Positions 44,069-55,409 of a stretch of 64,000 nt of DNA are shown one piece after another. The translations under genes and the position numbers were made by a program. How positions within the stretch are numbered: position 1 is the first letter of the stretch; each line of letters opens with the position of its first letter. Origin of the DNA: Symsagittifera roscoffensis (Eukaryota > Xenacoelomorpha > Acoela > Convolutidae); the NCBI RefSeq assembly GCF_963678635.1, contig NC_087071.1, forward strand, positions 27,949,378 to 28,013,377, given 5' to 3'. The notes beneath the pieces are model-generated. The model did not search any database. It had not been told where the DNA came from and worked only from the letters and a program-made list of their open reading frames with translations.

Positions 44069-44559
44069 AATCCGGAAGGGTCCTATTTTGCCAATCCGGA
44101 AGGGTCTCAATTTTGCCAACCGGAGTTTACCCAATTTTGCCAATCCGGAAGGGTCTTAATTTGGCAATCTGGTGAGGTCCTAATTTTGCCAATTCGGAGG
44201 GTCCTAATTTTGGCAATCCGGAAGGGTCCCTATTTTGCCGATCCAGAGGATTCCTATTTTTGCCAATCCGGAGGGGTCCTGTTTTGCCAATCCGGAGGGG
44301 TCCAATTTTAGCCAATCCGGAAGGGCCCCTATTTTGCCAATCCGAAGGGGTCCTATGTTTGCCAATCCGGAGGGTCCTATTTTGCCAATCCGGAAGAGTC
44401 CTAATTTGCCAATCCGGAGGGGTCCTAGTTTTGCCAACCAGGAAGGGTCCTAATTTTGCCAATCCGGAAGGGTAAAACTTTTGCCAATCCGGAAGGGTGC
44501 TAGTTTCACCAATCCGGAAGGGTCCTATTTTCGCCAACCCGGAAGGGTCCTATTTTGTC
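44069..44559. repeat. Minisatellite, about 20 units of 24-25 bp
   Basis: The unit is close to AATCCGGAAGGGTCCTATTT plus TGCC, with variable spacing of 23-26 bases and 10-20% differences between units. Its eight-codon period keeps frames open on both strands, so the ORFs here are by-products. No spacers of constant length and unique sequence exist, so it is not a CRISPR array. Confidence 0.95.
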
Positions 44560-45308
44560 AAAACTTAAGTAGACAAATGAAAAGTATGTAGTAAAAAATA
44601 TTAGGTTATTAGGTGTCAGGCTAGAAACCAGTGACTGCACTGGTAACTTTCCTTTTAAAGAGACCAGAGTAAAACAAAACGGGTCTGAACCGGGATATTC
44701 GCGACAATAAGTCTTAATTGAATAAGACCTTGTCACTGATTTGTGTGGATTAAAATCCAAATCATTTTTTGGAAAGTGATTGCCTTGAGGATTCTAGTAG
44801 GTCTAGCTCGGGCAATCCGAAGGCAGATAGGTAACACAGGACTCGGTGCGTTCAATATACGCCCACTTGAGAAAATTACTGCCTTAAAATTTTGCTTGTT
44901 TGGTGCGGCACCGAACAGGGAAAGCTCTTTCTTTAGAAACAAGTTCGACTATTGTATTGCGACTAACTAAAACACAAAACACATACGTTTTTAATTGAAA
45001 TTTTTTTATTTTCCTTCATTTTTGGTTTTAAATCAATATATCTGTTCTTGATTGGGTAGTGAGTACACTATTTTTTAAATATATTGATATCATCATTTTG
45101 TGCTAGCTTCATACATAATAACCAATACTCAATTGTTGTGAATAAATTGTCTACGCGCTGTACTGTGATAACCTACAAAGATTCGTGGTCACTATTTAAA
45201 TTAATTTTTTGGAATTTTTTGTGTTGTGTTATTATTATCAGTAGTCAAACATTAGGGACACTAGCAATCGAATTGAGTATATAGGCAGTAAGAAGTGATA
45301 AATCGAAA
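44560..45308. other. No gene seen; upstream of the third Gypsy element
   Basis: Mixed composition without ORF or clear LTR. Part of it should be the element's 5' LTR or leader. I could not find its partner 3' LTR downstream of 50993. Confidence 0.4.
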
Positions 45309-46649
45309 ATGAGTATGGACAAGTCAAGGATACCTAAACTAAGTGATAGCTCTAGGAAATTCATACCAGAGAAGCAAAGAAAAGCAATGAACCACCCTTT
45401 TGTGGAAAGGATCGCACAAACCCGGACCGACAAAGGGAAGAAAGTTTCAGGCGGAATGGTTAAAACCAGGAGTCGAAAGTCCTCAGAAGGACAAAAGGCA
45501 ATGCTAGAAGTAGAGGTCCATCCAGACCCTGCCATGGACGAGAACCGGGAGGGACATGGACCGGAAGGGAGTGGAGACCGAAGAATTGCGAGTGAATCTG
45601 TTCCGGTAGAACAAGGCCAAAATTTTGCCACTTCCACCGGGACTCTAGACCGAGCAGAGATGTCGGAACTGTCCGACATCTCTAGTGAAAACGTTGCGAC
45701 TACAAGATCACCCACAGACAACACTGTGATGCATGGTGTGATGGAGAAACCGGCAACGTCTTCCTCGTTCTCAGAAAGACTGAAGAAGACTTTGGGAAAC
45801 TTCTTTCCATTTACCATGGGAACAGGTACAGGCGATGATGCAGAAACCCAGGAAGAGGAGGAGGACGATGACGAGCAAGATGACTTCGGATTTCAAGTCA
45901 GCCTCAATAGTTCGACTCAGGAGAAAGATGCATACACCAATAGAGAGACGGGCTCTATGGACCAAATTGGTGTTGTCAGGACATTAAGCAAGACAACAAA
46001 TGGATCAGGCCAGTCAAGAGACCATGACAAATTCGGAAATGCGAACTGGGAAAAACAGATACACAGAGTTATGTAATCCACCTGCGGATCCAAAAGTGGA
46101 TCACGAAGAGACGTCGAGGCAGAGAACTAAGACTCGAGTCTCGACCTGCACCAAGCTACCTGGAACCGATAGGGTGACACCGTCTTTTGTGACGCCATTA
46201 GTGGACAACGGAGCATCAATCGAAGAAGCCTTGACCAACATAGTGGACAGCATAGGAAAACAGAATAAACAGATGTCCTTAAGAATGAGTGAGCTAGAGA
46301 GGGTAGTTCACGTCGAGAGAGAAAGCCTGCGGGAAGAGATCAACCGCAACAGATAAGAAGTTAGCAGAAGCGAAAACGCTTGAAGGAGAGGACGGATGAA
46401 CAGTTGGCCAAAAACTTGTTGCGATTGACGAGTAAAGCTGAGCAAAGAGAGTTACGATTGAGAGATGACATTGAGAAGTTGAGAATTCAGCAAGAGCAGA
46501 CTCTTGGGACTCTTGACACAAAGATAGAAGCGATGATGGAGATGCGAACTCAAGCTATCATGGATAGGTTGGATGGGCTACTAGGAAACAGGAGTGGATC
46601 GAAGATTGGGGAAACAAACTCAAGAGAATCCAGCAGGAGTCGAGAGTGA
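45309..46649 (+). pseudogene. Gag N-terminal and coiled-coil region, third Gypsy element
   Basis: ATG at 45309. The frame 45309-46076 encodes a polar, Ser/Thr/Glu-rich protein with an acidic run (QEEEEDDDEQDD near 45847-45883). A frameshift leads to 46000-46356 (EEALTNIVDSIGKQNKQMSL), then a shift leads to 46380-46649, which has a strong heptad coiled-coil pattern (LRDDIEKLRIQQEQTLGTLD). It presumably helps Gag multimerise. The order and the next domain support Gag; the sequence has no motif of its own. Confidence 0.6.
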
Positions 46650-46961
46650 ACCTCAAGGAACAACCCAATAGAAGAAGGACTTGTGGATTCACTAGAGGAT
46701 GTGGCAGTTCATCCAGCTATGCCAGAGGGGACAAAAGGCCGCGGGGCCCAAACATCAGAGGAAGTTCAACTGGCAACAGACCGACCTCAAACGAACGACT
46801 GACGCAAGATACACACATGCGAGTGGGAGATGTGATTCCATGAAGTTGAATCATGCGAATCAAGGAAGAAGCCATCCGAGCAATTCGAACAGAAGGGAAA
46901 ACCCAGAAACTCTATCAGGGGGCAATGCTGCTCAAGCAGGGCATTCAAGGACGCAACATCA
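46650..46961 (+). pseudogene. Gag linker, third Gypsy element
   Basis: Frames alternate here. The most protein-like reading is acidic (EGLVDSLEDVAVHP near 46678-46719). No domain is seen. It links the coiled coil to the capsid-like part. Confidence 0.4.
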
Positions 46962-47564
46962 ATGGCCACTGCCTTTGAACCTCTGAACAGGTCCTTGGAA
47001 ACATTTCTAACGAGGTTATCTAGAACCACTGAACGCAGTGAAAAGTCCAGAAGGGTTTTTAAGAAACCAAGATGCTATAAAGACGAATCTGATGGCTGTA
47101 TTGATACCTGGATAAAGGTAATGAAACTGCATTTTGAAGACGAGGACTTGACAGAAAGACAAGAATGCAGTGCGCTCACCAGTAACCTGGAAGGGACAGC
47201 CCTAAACTGCGTGATGGCCAAAAAGCAGTACCAGTGGGACACTGCTGAGAAATTTTTTTGAATCTTGTTAAATTGTTTTGGCTCAGGGTTGCCAGGACAC
47301 AAGGCGATGATGCGCTTCGAGAAACGGAGGCAACGTGAAGACGAGATGATACACAAGTTTCTAGACAATTTGGAGATGCTTAGAAGGCGTAGCCAACCAG
47401 ATGAGTCGAACAGGAGGATGAACCTGGCATTAGCCTCAAAAATCATCGATGGTGTGAAGAATGATGAGCTTCGAACGATGTTAGCGACACATTACACACC
47501 ACTTTCAACAAATGCGCCAACACCAGAGGAGATGAGACTCAAGTCAAAGAAAATCTTTTACTGA
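46962..47564 (+). pseudogene. Capsid-like Gag domain, third Gypsy element
   Basis: The frame 46962-47261 reads YKDESDGCIDTWIKVMKLHF, then LTSNLEGTALNCVMAKKQ, the Gypsy capsid pattern (W---M-L-F--------L---L-G-A). After a break at 47262, 47265-47564 gives FEKRRQREDEMIHKFLDNLE and EMRLKSKK, the second capsid half. A stretch with a T run near 47252-47262 carries the frameshift. Confidence 0.65.
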
Positions 47565-47662
47565 AGCCTCCATCGAGATCTGGATTTTACAAAAACAATT
47601 ATGGCAATTTTAACAATGGACCAGCAAACCAAGGTAACAACTGGTACAAACCAAGGGACGAT

Positions 47663-48969
47663 ATGGACAAGAGACGCTCTTGTCCAAATTGCAGTTCGAC
47701 GGACCATCATGTGTCAGCATACCCAACCTACAAACATGGCATGAAAGCAATAGGCTTTAGCCTCGAGGATGAAGATACGTCAGAGGTCGATCATGAAGAT
47801 TTCATGAGGGGAGTAATTGCAAAATTTGGCCCAAAGTGTTTCTTTTGTAACTTGGAAGGTCATTTTAAATCAGATAGCGCACAATTTTGGGATGCTGTGG
47901 CAGGCATCAAGCATCCAAGGCATGAGGAAGATTTATCGGGTGTGAAAGCCAGCAAGGCTTGCCTGTTGAGTGAAGCGGAGGCACGTAGAAAGGAGAAACC
48001 GCAAGAGCTGGCAACAAAGAAGATGCAGGCAGTAACTGAAAAAATGCGTGAACCTGAACCAGTGAAGGCGGCAGTTGACAAAAAGATTGACTATAGGTTA
48101 GCCGCGAGAGATGCTTTAAACAGATTCCAGCAGGAGTTAGTGACGAAGGAGATCGAACAAAAGGTGAAGTTCAAACTAGAGAATGAGAAAATTCAGGAAA
48201 ATCTAAACGCCTTCGAGGCATCAGAAGTCGAAGAAACGAAAGCACCAAGCAGTTTGAACATGAAACTAAACGTGATCTCTGGGCAGAAGTTCGGCATGGT
48301 GCCACAAGGAAGTAGAATACAGTCAATAACTTCAGTTGCGGAACATCAGGTGGTCAGGAACCTAAGTGAACCCTCAGAGTTCACTATGATGCATTTAGAT
48401 ACATATGCAGATTATCTGAGACAGGTAGAGCCACGCACTGAGTCGAGGGCTGTGCGAGCGTGGTTGACAACGGGTGGCCCTCGAACAAAGAAAATCCACG
48501 GGCGCTACGTGGAAGTCTATGGACCGTATCAGGTGATGTTGATCGTTGACGGAATCAATATCTATTCTAGGACCTACGTCACAACCGATAGTGACCAAAT
48601 GGGGCAGATCTATTTGGGTCAGGAAGAACTCAGGTCCGTAGAATCGGCCACGATGCCATGATGGAGCAAGATGCTGAACACATAGGGTACGAGGCAGATG
48701 TGACTGCACATCTGCTAGACACCAATGGGAATAAAATTGGAGTAACAGGACTACTGGATACAGGAGCAGTGGTAAGCTGGATGCCAATAAAGACTTGGGA
48801 AAGAATGGGCTTCACGAGGGAAGATCTAATTCCAACGAACCTCAGACTTGCGGCCACCAACCGCGGAGCAATCTACGTGGCCGGAAGGACACCAATAATG
48901 GTCCTTCACATGGGAGGACGCGATCTTTGGATGAGCCTCCTGGTTGTTGAGAACTTAGACGACTCATAG
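47663..48969 (+). pseudogene. Zinc-knuckle region and aspartic protease, third Gypsy element
   Basis: The frame 47663-48661 opens with two damaged CCHC knuckles: CPNCSSTDHHVSAYP (last Cys missing) and CFFCNLEGHFKSDS (last Cys is Ser). A Glu/Lys-rich helical part (about 47950-48240) and a stretch ending YLGQEEL follow. A shift at 48660 leads to 48658-48969, with LLDTGAVVSWMP carrying the catalytic Asp-Thr-Gly at 48757-48765, and later DLWMSLLVVENL. It would process the polyprotein. Mutated zinc ligands and a stop at 48967-48969 show decay. Confidence 0.75.
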
Positions 48970-49739
48970 ATATTTCTTCTTGGGCCGTAATTTTGTCCGG
49001 AATTTTGATGTGATGATTGACTTAAACAACGGCCTAATAAAGATTAGAAATCCGGACCGAAAGTATGTTAAGAGACCAATTAATAGAACAATAACAGATG
49101 AAAACACTGTACCATTTTTTTAGATTGAAAGATAAAACTACATTCGTTTTAGTAATTAAGTAATAGTAAACAGGTTTGTCTGGTGCGCAACCCAAATAGC
49201 CAAAGCTCGGTGATTTTAGGCCGGAGCTTTTCAGTAACACGAAACGGGCTGTGTGCCAGTGGGTTGTTGAACACACTGGGCACCACGGTTTCGATCCAGA
49301 GTGGAAAGAAACTTGGTTACGCTTTGCCGACGAAGACCGACTATGAAGAGACACAAAACTTGAAGAGATATAACGTGAAAGACTGCCCGAATCACCGAAT
49401 CACGTGATAAAATTTTTTTTAAAGAGAATTGATGAATTTAAATCTATTAATAAACTGTTATCAATGAAATCCGAAACGGATGACGGTTTGTCGAGCTGCT
49501 CGAAAATTGTGGAACGCCTCTCGTCATATGAATTAGAATCCGACAAACCGGTTTTGTCGGAGATAGAACACTCGAGAGGGAAAATTGTTGAGGGAGATTT
49601 TGAATCATTAAGGGTGGTTTTAAATCGGAATACGGAAGTGTTTTCAAAACATAAGGCAGATATCGGTTGTTGCAACTTCGTCGAACACGGAATAGAATTG
49701 GAGAAAGACGCCATTCCTCATAGAGAAGGCGCGAGGTGA
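48970..49739 (+). pseudogene. Protease-RT linker, third Gypsy element
   Basis: The sequence is colinear in pieces: 48985-49120 (end of protease), 49183-49407 (RNPNSQSSVILGRSFSV) and 49404-49739 (SFSKHKADIGCCNFVEHGIE-like, leading into RT). Each is separated by a frameshift or stop. The last piece overlaps the RT frame by four bases. Confidence 0.6.
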
Positions 49740-50497
49740 ATGACGCCTCTTTAATCGGAAGCGTGCCGAGCGGAACTAGAAATGTTGCTCAAATACGACA
49801 AGATAGAACCCTCGAAATCGCCTGGGGCTTGTGGGGTAGTCATGGCCAAGAAGAAGGGGAGCAGCTTAGGTTCTGTTGCGACTTTTGTTACCTGAACGCA
49901 GTGACAACGAAAGATGCGTACCCGATAACGCGAATAGTTGAGAGCCTCTCGAAACTTGGAGACGCCAAGTTCTTCACCACACCGGACTTGGGTTCTGCCT
50001 TCTGGCAGGTCCCTCTGCGGAAGAAAGACAAAGAAAAGACCGGATTCGCATGTGAATTGGGGTTGTATCAGTGGAAGAGGATGCCCTTTGGTTTGTGCAA
50101 CGCAACGGCCACTTTCGAGAGACTGATGGCTCAGGCTTTGACCAGAGTGACGAAGAAGTACGGGAACCTTGTGATGTCTTACGTGGATGACGTGGTCATA
50201 GCAACTCCCACCTTGGAAGACCACATTGATCAGCTCGATGAGATCTTTGGTTGCATGAAAAGAGCAGGCTTGAAATGCAAACCATCGAAATGTGAAATCC
50301 TTAGGGATTCAATCAAGTATCTGGGAAGAATGGTGGGCACGCATGGCGTAAGGCCGGACCCGGAAGCAGTGGAGGCTGTGTTGACATGGAAGGCTCTCAG
50401 AACGGACACACAACTCATGAGCTTCCTAGGGTTTGCCAACTATTACCGTGCGTTCATAAAAGGATACGCAGGCAAGGTGTACCCATGCCGAAACTGA
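49736..50497 (+). pseudogene. Reverse transcriptase, third Gypsy element
   Basis: 254 open codons cover nearly all RT motifs: LRFCCDFCYLNAVT, motif A FFTTPDLGSAFWQVPL (Asp kept, Leu to Pro before it), MPFGLCNATATFERLM, catalytic YVDD at 50180-50191, then YLGRMVGTHGVRPDP and MSFLGFANYYRAFI. It would copy element RNA to DNA. A frameshift at the end (about 50470) moves into the RNase H frame. Confidence 0.85.
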
Positions 50498-50993
50498 TGC
50501 ACAACAAAGGAAAGAAGTTCGAATGGAACGAAAAAGCTCAAGCTGCGTTCGAGAACATGAAGCGGGAACTGTGCGAAGCGCCAGTGCTGGGCATGCCTAC
50601 AGAGAAGGGCATGTATGTTCTTGACACAGATGCATCAGTAGTGGCTACTCAGGAATACTGCATCAGGAGGAGGAATGGAATGAGAGAACATTTCTCCGTC
50701 TCATTGCATATGGCAGTAAAGTATTGAGTGACACTGAAATGAAGTATGGTGCACCAAAGGCAGAAATGTTTGCGGTGGTCACATTCGAGGAGAAGTACCG
50801 CGCATACTTAGGGAGTGCTCCCTTTAAGTTACGCGTGGACAAAATGTTATCCTGGTTGAAGACGTACTCGATGGACCAAAGCGATATTGGTCGGTGGATC
50901 GTCAGATTAGATGGCTACCACATGATAATCGAGCACATGATGCGCGACAAACAACAGAATGCTGACAAACTCAGCAAGAAGCATCTACCGTAA
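50386..50993 (+). pseudogene. RNase H, third Gypsy element, truncated
   Basis: 50480-50727 reads FEWNEKAQAAFENMKREL and MYVLDTDAS (first RNase H Asp). After a shift, 50724-50993 gives MKYGAPKAEMFAVVTFEEKY (Glu), FKLRVDKMLSWL (Asp, with part of DNRAL-like sequence lost) and NADKLSKK, the end of RNase H. The stop at 50991 comes right after, and integrase is absent. Confidence 0.75.
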
Positions 50994-51576
50994 ATAATCA
51001 TCTGTCTGGGTTCAGTGATATATCATATTAAAGCTCTTTTAGTCGTGATTCGAATGACATTCGAACGACGTTGAGAAAAACCAGTTTGATTTTTCGTCGA
51101 ATTTTGAGCGAGTGAGCAGGCTTACTTTAGCTTATTAATGCATAATTTGAGCCTTGAAAATTTAGTTTCATCATTACGAAGTTGGTAGTTTTTGGAATTT
51201 TAGCTTCATCTTAGGAATCAAGAACATTAAAAATTTTTGGGAAAAAATTTTGAAAAATTATTTAAATTTTTTTTAAATTTTTTTGTTTTCCTTGTTATTT
51301 GTCTTCAAAAATTGTTTTCCACTTTGCATATTTTACATGGTTGACGAAAATTCCTAAGCTCTACTTTCGCTCAATTTTTTTATCACCCCAAGCCGAAAAA
51401 ACGACACAAATTGGAAAAATAATTTGTTGCCTAATTGTTGTGATAAGCTTATTAAATAGTTTCCGATATGATGGATGCAGAACCAAGACACTGACACGAT
51501 CAATATCGGAACCGGACTGCTCCAGCAGTGCCAAAAATTTGGAGGTGTGGATCATGCTCGAGACTGATAGGCAAAA
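50994..51576. other. No gene seen
   Basis: AT-rich junction between the third Gypsy element and the next RT element. No LTR or tail was recognised. Confidence 0.5.
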
Positions 51577-52542
51577 TTGACTATAAAAGAAATCAAGAAA
51601 TGGTCTAACAGTAAATGGCACTGTGGATGCGACAACTCAGTGGATGCAACAACGAGTGAAGGACATGATGCGACAGGGAATCAGCCAGATGTGGAACGAT
51701 GTGGAGAAGATATTGTGGACTCCCGCTGTCAATTACTCGTCAATCCGAGTGGCGGCGAAAGCGGAAGATCGGGCCTCTCACAGGCGATGGCGGAGATGCA
51801 GATATCCGACGAGCCACCAAATATGGATGACCAACATGACCATTTCGCGACGATTGCACCACCAACTCAGAACCTGGCAGCAGACACATGTGAGGATCTC
51901 CCTTCATTTGTAGAAAACAGTGCAGCGATTGAAGGTCAATGGGGTAAATATCAACAAAATACTTTTGCGAGCAAGGTCAACGAGTACTACGATTTTGCCA
52001 TACACTGGAAGAGAAATGCCTTCGATATTCCACATGGAAATGCCGTCAAAGTTCTCATTGAGGAACTCACAAAACTGCTTGACATGCTCAATGAAAAAAA
52101 TTCGATGCAAGGTTTTTCAATAAAAGCTTTCCATTTGCTGATAGCTTTCGTCTTGCAGAAACCTTCCAAAGATTCTAAAGCGAAAGATCATTTGAAGTAT
52201 CTAGAGAAGCGTTTAGCATGGTGGAGAGACGGTGACCTTGATTTGTTGTACAAAGAGTGCCGCACTATACAAGGCGAGTTATGAAAAACCTTTAGAAAGA
52301 GTGACAATAAAATGAAAAATTTCTGCAATTTGGTTCTCCAAGGGAGACTGAGCGCTGCCATGAAAATCTTATCACAAAAGGATGCTACTGGAGTGCTACC
52401 TCCCACAGAGCACGTGAGAGTAAAGATGGCCTTGTTAAATCCGATTGGTCAAGATGTAAACCGGGAAGAATTGCTACAAGGTATTCCTCCCGAAGTCCAT
52501 CCCGTGATCTTTGAGATTCTAGGTGCGAAGAGGATCTATTAG
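51577..52542 (+). pseudogene. N-terminal part of a divergent RT element
   Basis: The frame 51577-52284 (235 codons) ends with a helical region (FASKVNEYYDFAIHWKRNAF, LTKLLDMLNEKNS, LEKRLAWWRDGDLD), stopped at 52282-52284. The frame 52312-52542 continues with FCNLVLQGRLSAAMKILS and GVLPP..HV....LLNPIG. This type of N-terminal region is found before a divergent RT in elements I recall as common in cnidarians and other invertebrates. I know no function for it. Confidence 0.55.
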
Positions 52543-53910
52543 CGACTCTTCGGACTCATGGATCCTCAGGTCCATCAGGTTTAGATGCGAACAATATGAA
52601 GAAACTCTTCTGTTCCAAGAAGCACAATAGAGCCTCAGAAAGTCTATATGAGTCCTTAGCCGCTCTAAGAAGGAGAATATGCACCGAGTTTGTTGACCCA
52701 AAGTCACTAGAATCATATATAGCATGCAGAGCAATTACACTGAATAAAAATGATGGTAAAGGCGGCATAAGGCCAATAGGCATTGGAGAGATAATTAGAA
52801 GAGTCCTCCGGAAAGCAATAGATCAAATTTTTGGTGCCGATATTTGCCATGCAGCAGGATCACAGCAAACCTGCGCAGGTGAAGAAGGTGGCGTTGAAGC
52901 AGCAATTCATGCAGCCAGGGAAATTTTCCAGATGGAGTCCACAGAAGCCAATCTATTGATTGATGCTGAGAATGCTTTTAATCGTCAAACCGCCCTTCTT
53001 AACATAAGGCATATATGCCCAAAAATCAGCACTTATCTTATCAATATTTATCGGTTGCCAGCCAGACTCATTCTAGGCGAAGGAGTAGAAATTTTATCAC
53101 AGGAAGGCACCACTCAAGGAGATAATAGCGATGGCATTTTATGCGCTGAGCTTGAAAAAATTTCTTGTCAGTCTAAACAAAATTGGGTGTCATCAAGAGT
53201 GGTTCGCTGACGACGCCGGAGGCCTTGGGAATTTAGTTCAACTCCGTGAGTGGTTTGATCTTTTTACCAGTATTGGCCCCAAGCTTGGGTATTTTCCGAA
53301 ACCGTCGAAATGTTGGTTAGTAATAAAAAGCGAGGGTCTCCGCGAGCAAGCCAACTAGGTCTTTGAGAACACGAATATCAACATCGCAAGCGAAGGACGT
53401 CCATACTTGGGAGCGGCAATTGGCAGCCAGAACATCACAAACGACTATCTACGAGACAAAGTTAAAGAATCGTCGAATGAGTTGTCTTCGCTGGAAGCAG
53501 CGGCCAAAACGGAGCCCCATCTTGCCTATATTGCTCTCGTCAAGGTGATCCAGAGTCGGTGGAATTTTATAATGAGGACTATTCCTGGTTGTGAACTGCA
53601 CATGCAGCCACTTGAAGCCAAACTCAGGAACGTTGTTTCTCTTTTAGTCGACAGAACTCTCAGTGATCTAGAACGGGACATCATAGCATTGCCATGCTCA
53701 GCTGGTGGTTTAGGTCTGATAAATCCAACAGAATGTGCGTCTCTTTTCTATGAAAACTCTGTCAAGCTGACAAAAAAAATGAAAAACGCAATTATTGCTA
53801 AACAAGATCTTATTGACTACACGAATAGGACTGGACGAGCAGAAATTTCAGGATCGAACCGGAAACATGCAAAACAAGCCCTCGAAATTGTAATAGGAAC
53901 CGAAAACTGA
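52543..53910 (+). pseudogene. Divergent reverse transcriptase (FADD motif)
   Basis: 52596-53210 holds RPIGIGEIIRRVLRKAID, motif A LLIDAENAFNRQTAL with its Asp at 52962-52964, and motif B LSQEGTTQGDNSD. After a frameshift the 53131-53358 frame has motif C FADD at 53203-53214 (usual YADD) and motif D GPKLGYFPKPSKCWLVIK. The thumb-like remainder is 53407-53910 (LEAAAKTEPHLAYIALVKVI, LPCSAGGLGLINP). No endonuclease is visible in this part. The element ends at 53911, where a LINE 3' fragment has inserted; its C-terminus resumes at 54482. Confidence 0.75.
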
Positions 53911-53911
53911 A

Positions 53912-54481
53912 GCAATAAACAAAACAAAACAAGTTCGGTTACAGTTCAGAAATTGGTTGATTAAAATATATGAAGTTACGGATACTAAAAAAACATCAGT
54001 TTCAAGAATTAAGAACGAGCTGGTATTAAAACTTTACAAACAATTTTACAGATAGTCCAAACATACAGCGTATATACAGAGGATATACAGATTCTCTTTC
54101 AAACAATGTGTGAAAAATTAAACTAAATTAAAACATATAGAACTAGCAAAAACGGAAATCACGCCACCTATTTGTATTTGTACGTATTGGATTGTTTCTC
54201 AATTCACTCACGTAAAATTCTTTCAATTTTTTCTTGAATCCTGTTCTCGATTTTTTCTAAATTGCGCAAAATTATGGGCAGTGAATTCCATTTTTTAGAA
54301 GTCAAATGAAAAAATGATTTTTGTAGAGAAGCGGTTGAACAATGTTTGTCAAAAATAATTTGTTTCGTTCGCTAAATTGCGCAAAATTATGGGCAGTGAA
54401 TTCCATTTTTTAGAAGTCAAATGAAAAAATGATTTTTGTAGAGAAGCGGTTGAACAATGTTTGTCAAAAATAATTTGTTTC
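53912..54481 (-). repeat. 3' fragment of the CR1-type LINE, with a 115-bp internal duplication
   Basis: It matches 58041-58497, the 3' end of the complete LINE (minus strand), including the tail next to GCAATAAAC. A 115-base part starting CTAAATTGCGC occurs twice (54257-54371 and 54372-54481). It interrupts the divergent RT gene. Confidence 0.85.
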
Positions 54482-54697
54482 GAGGAGGCAGAGAGATATC
54501 ATGCTATACTGGCGGAAAAAATGAGTGAGAAGCTGAACTGTACGTATGCGGACACTATGAACTATATCCGGAAGAAGCTCTCCTTCACCATCCTGAAAAC
54601 TGCCTTGATAGCCTTGAGAGGACACCGGAAGAAACAGCAATACACGTCCTGTAGTACCCGAGACACCGACATAAACATTTTGTGCCACAATCAATAA
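54482..54697 (+). pseudogene. C-terminal fragment of the divergent RT element (first copy)
   Basis: EEAERYHAILAEKMSEKLNC then IRKKLSFTILKTALIALRGH matches the usual end of the protein family above (an Arg/Lys-rich end after a helical RTK-SFA-L pattern). The LINE fragment at 53912-54481 separates it from the RT body. Its start as an ORF is artificial. Confidence 0.55.
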
Positions 54698-54975
54698 ACA
54701 TACCTCATCGAATATCATTCCAGCATAAATTGTACACTTTCAGTATTTCTCCATACTTTATACCGATGGTTAATTCAAAACCTTTCCCAAAAATTTTTTT
54801 TTTAAGACTGGTCGGAGCGGAGCATTCTGTGCTACTTGCACAGTAACCGGTTATCCTTGTTTTTTTAAGTTTTCACAAAGTGTGCAAGACCCATATTTCT
54901 TTCTTGCTTTTTCCTGGGTCCCAACTATCTCAATTGTACCCCGGTTCAAGCTAAAATACGTTTGAAATCTTTCAG
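54698..54975 (+). other. No gene seen; upstream of the TTL exon
   Basis: An AATAAA at about 54692-54697 overlaps the RT fragment's stop. A pyrimidine-rich run and TTTCAG (to 54975) precede the TTL exon and look like an intron end. The same sequence is at 56762-57039. Confidence 0.5.
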
Positions 54976-55400
54976 AGATTCATGGTTTTTTGCAAGCCGA
55001 TTTATTGATGGAAAAGTGCTTGCTTGTTGTTACTAACGCAGACGATAATAGTTCGATCTATTGTGAATTATATCAGCAATTGACAGCATCAGCTGATTGG
55101 ATTGGGTCAAGTAAAGCAACACGATTCAAATGTAGTCTTTATTTGGGCGAGCGAAATGGCTTACCTTATTCTAAGCTGGCTATATTTTCAACGGGAGAAA
55201 GAGTCCTCATCAATTATTATAAAGGTAGTGATGTAATCTGCAGAAAAAGTCAACTAGCTCGAACGCTGAAATTTTTTAATCTTGATGGAGAAAAGTGGCT
55301 ACCATTGTCTTTCACTGTGACTCCAGGACGCAGTGAAACAGATGACCGAATACTACTCAAGGAGCAAATGCAAAAACAAGATTCTCTTTTTATAGTTAAG
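54976..55400 (+). pseudogene. TTL: Tubulin-tyrosine ligase, N-terminal exon (first copy)
   Basis: From ATG 55008 the frame gives MEKCLLVVTNADDNSSIYCE, then LYLGERNGLPYSKL (LGERN at 55143-55157), LINYYKGSD and CRKSQL. These follow the start of tubulin-tyrosine ligase in order and spacing. That enzyme adds Tyr back to the C-terminus of alpha-tubulin. The ATP-grasp catalytic region comes later in the family and is absent here. AAG|GTTAGA at 55400/55401 is a good phase-0 donor, and a TTTCAG acceptor ends at 55975 minus 1000, i.e. 54975. Without splicing the ORF stops at 55409. No further TTL exon is seen within the window, so this is an isolated, possibly captured or dead, exon. Confidence 0.65.
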
Positions 55401-55409
55401 GTTAGATAA

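Larger units (their letters stand above)
45309..50993 (+). mobile_element. Third Ty3/Gypsy element, GC-richer, no integrase
   Basis: Gag, zinc-knuckle region, protease, RT and RNase H follow in order over 5.7 kb, with at least eight frameshifts or stops. The sequence is visibly richer in G and C than everything before it and is not closely related to copies A and B (YVDD instead of YLDD, a different Gag). The pol frame stops at TAA 50991-50993, just after RNase H. No HHCC or DDE integrase follows, so the 3' part was lost or never integrated. Confidence 0.85.

Noticed and set aside
44069-44559. The repeat array as a CRISPR, and its 70-136-codon ORFs as repeat proteins.
   Set aside because: Units are directly adjacent with no unique spacers, and the genome is eukaryotic. 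Open frames on both strands follow from the 24-base period.
54464-54718. Minus-strand 84-codon ORF opposite the RT C-terminal fragment, present twice.
   Set aside because: Its repetition is due to the tandem duplication, and the plus-strand frame has the family match.
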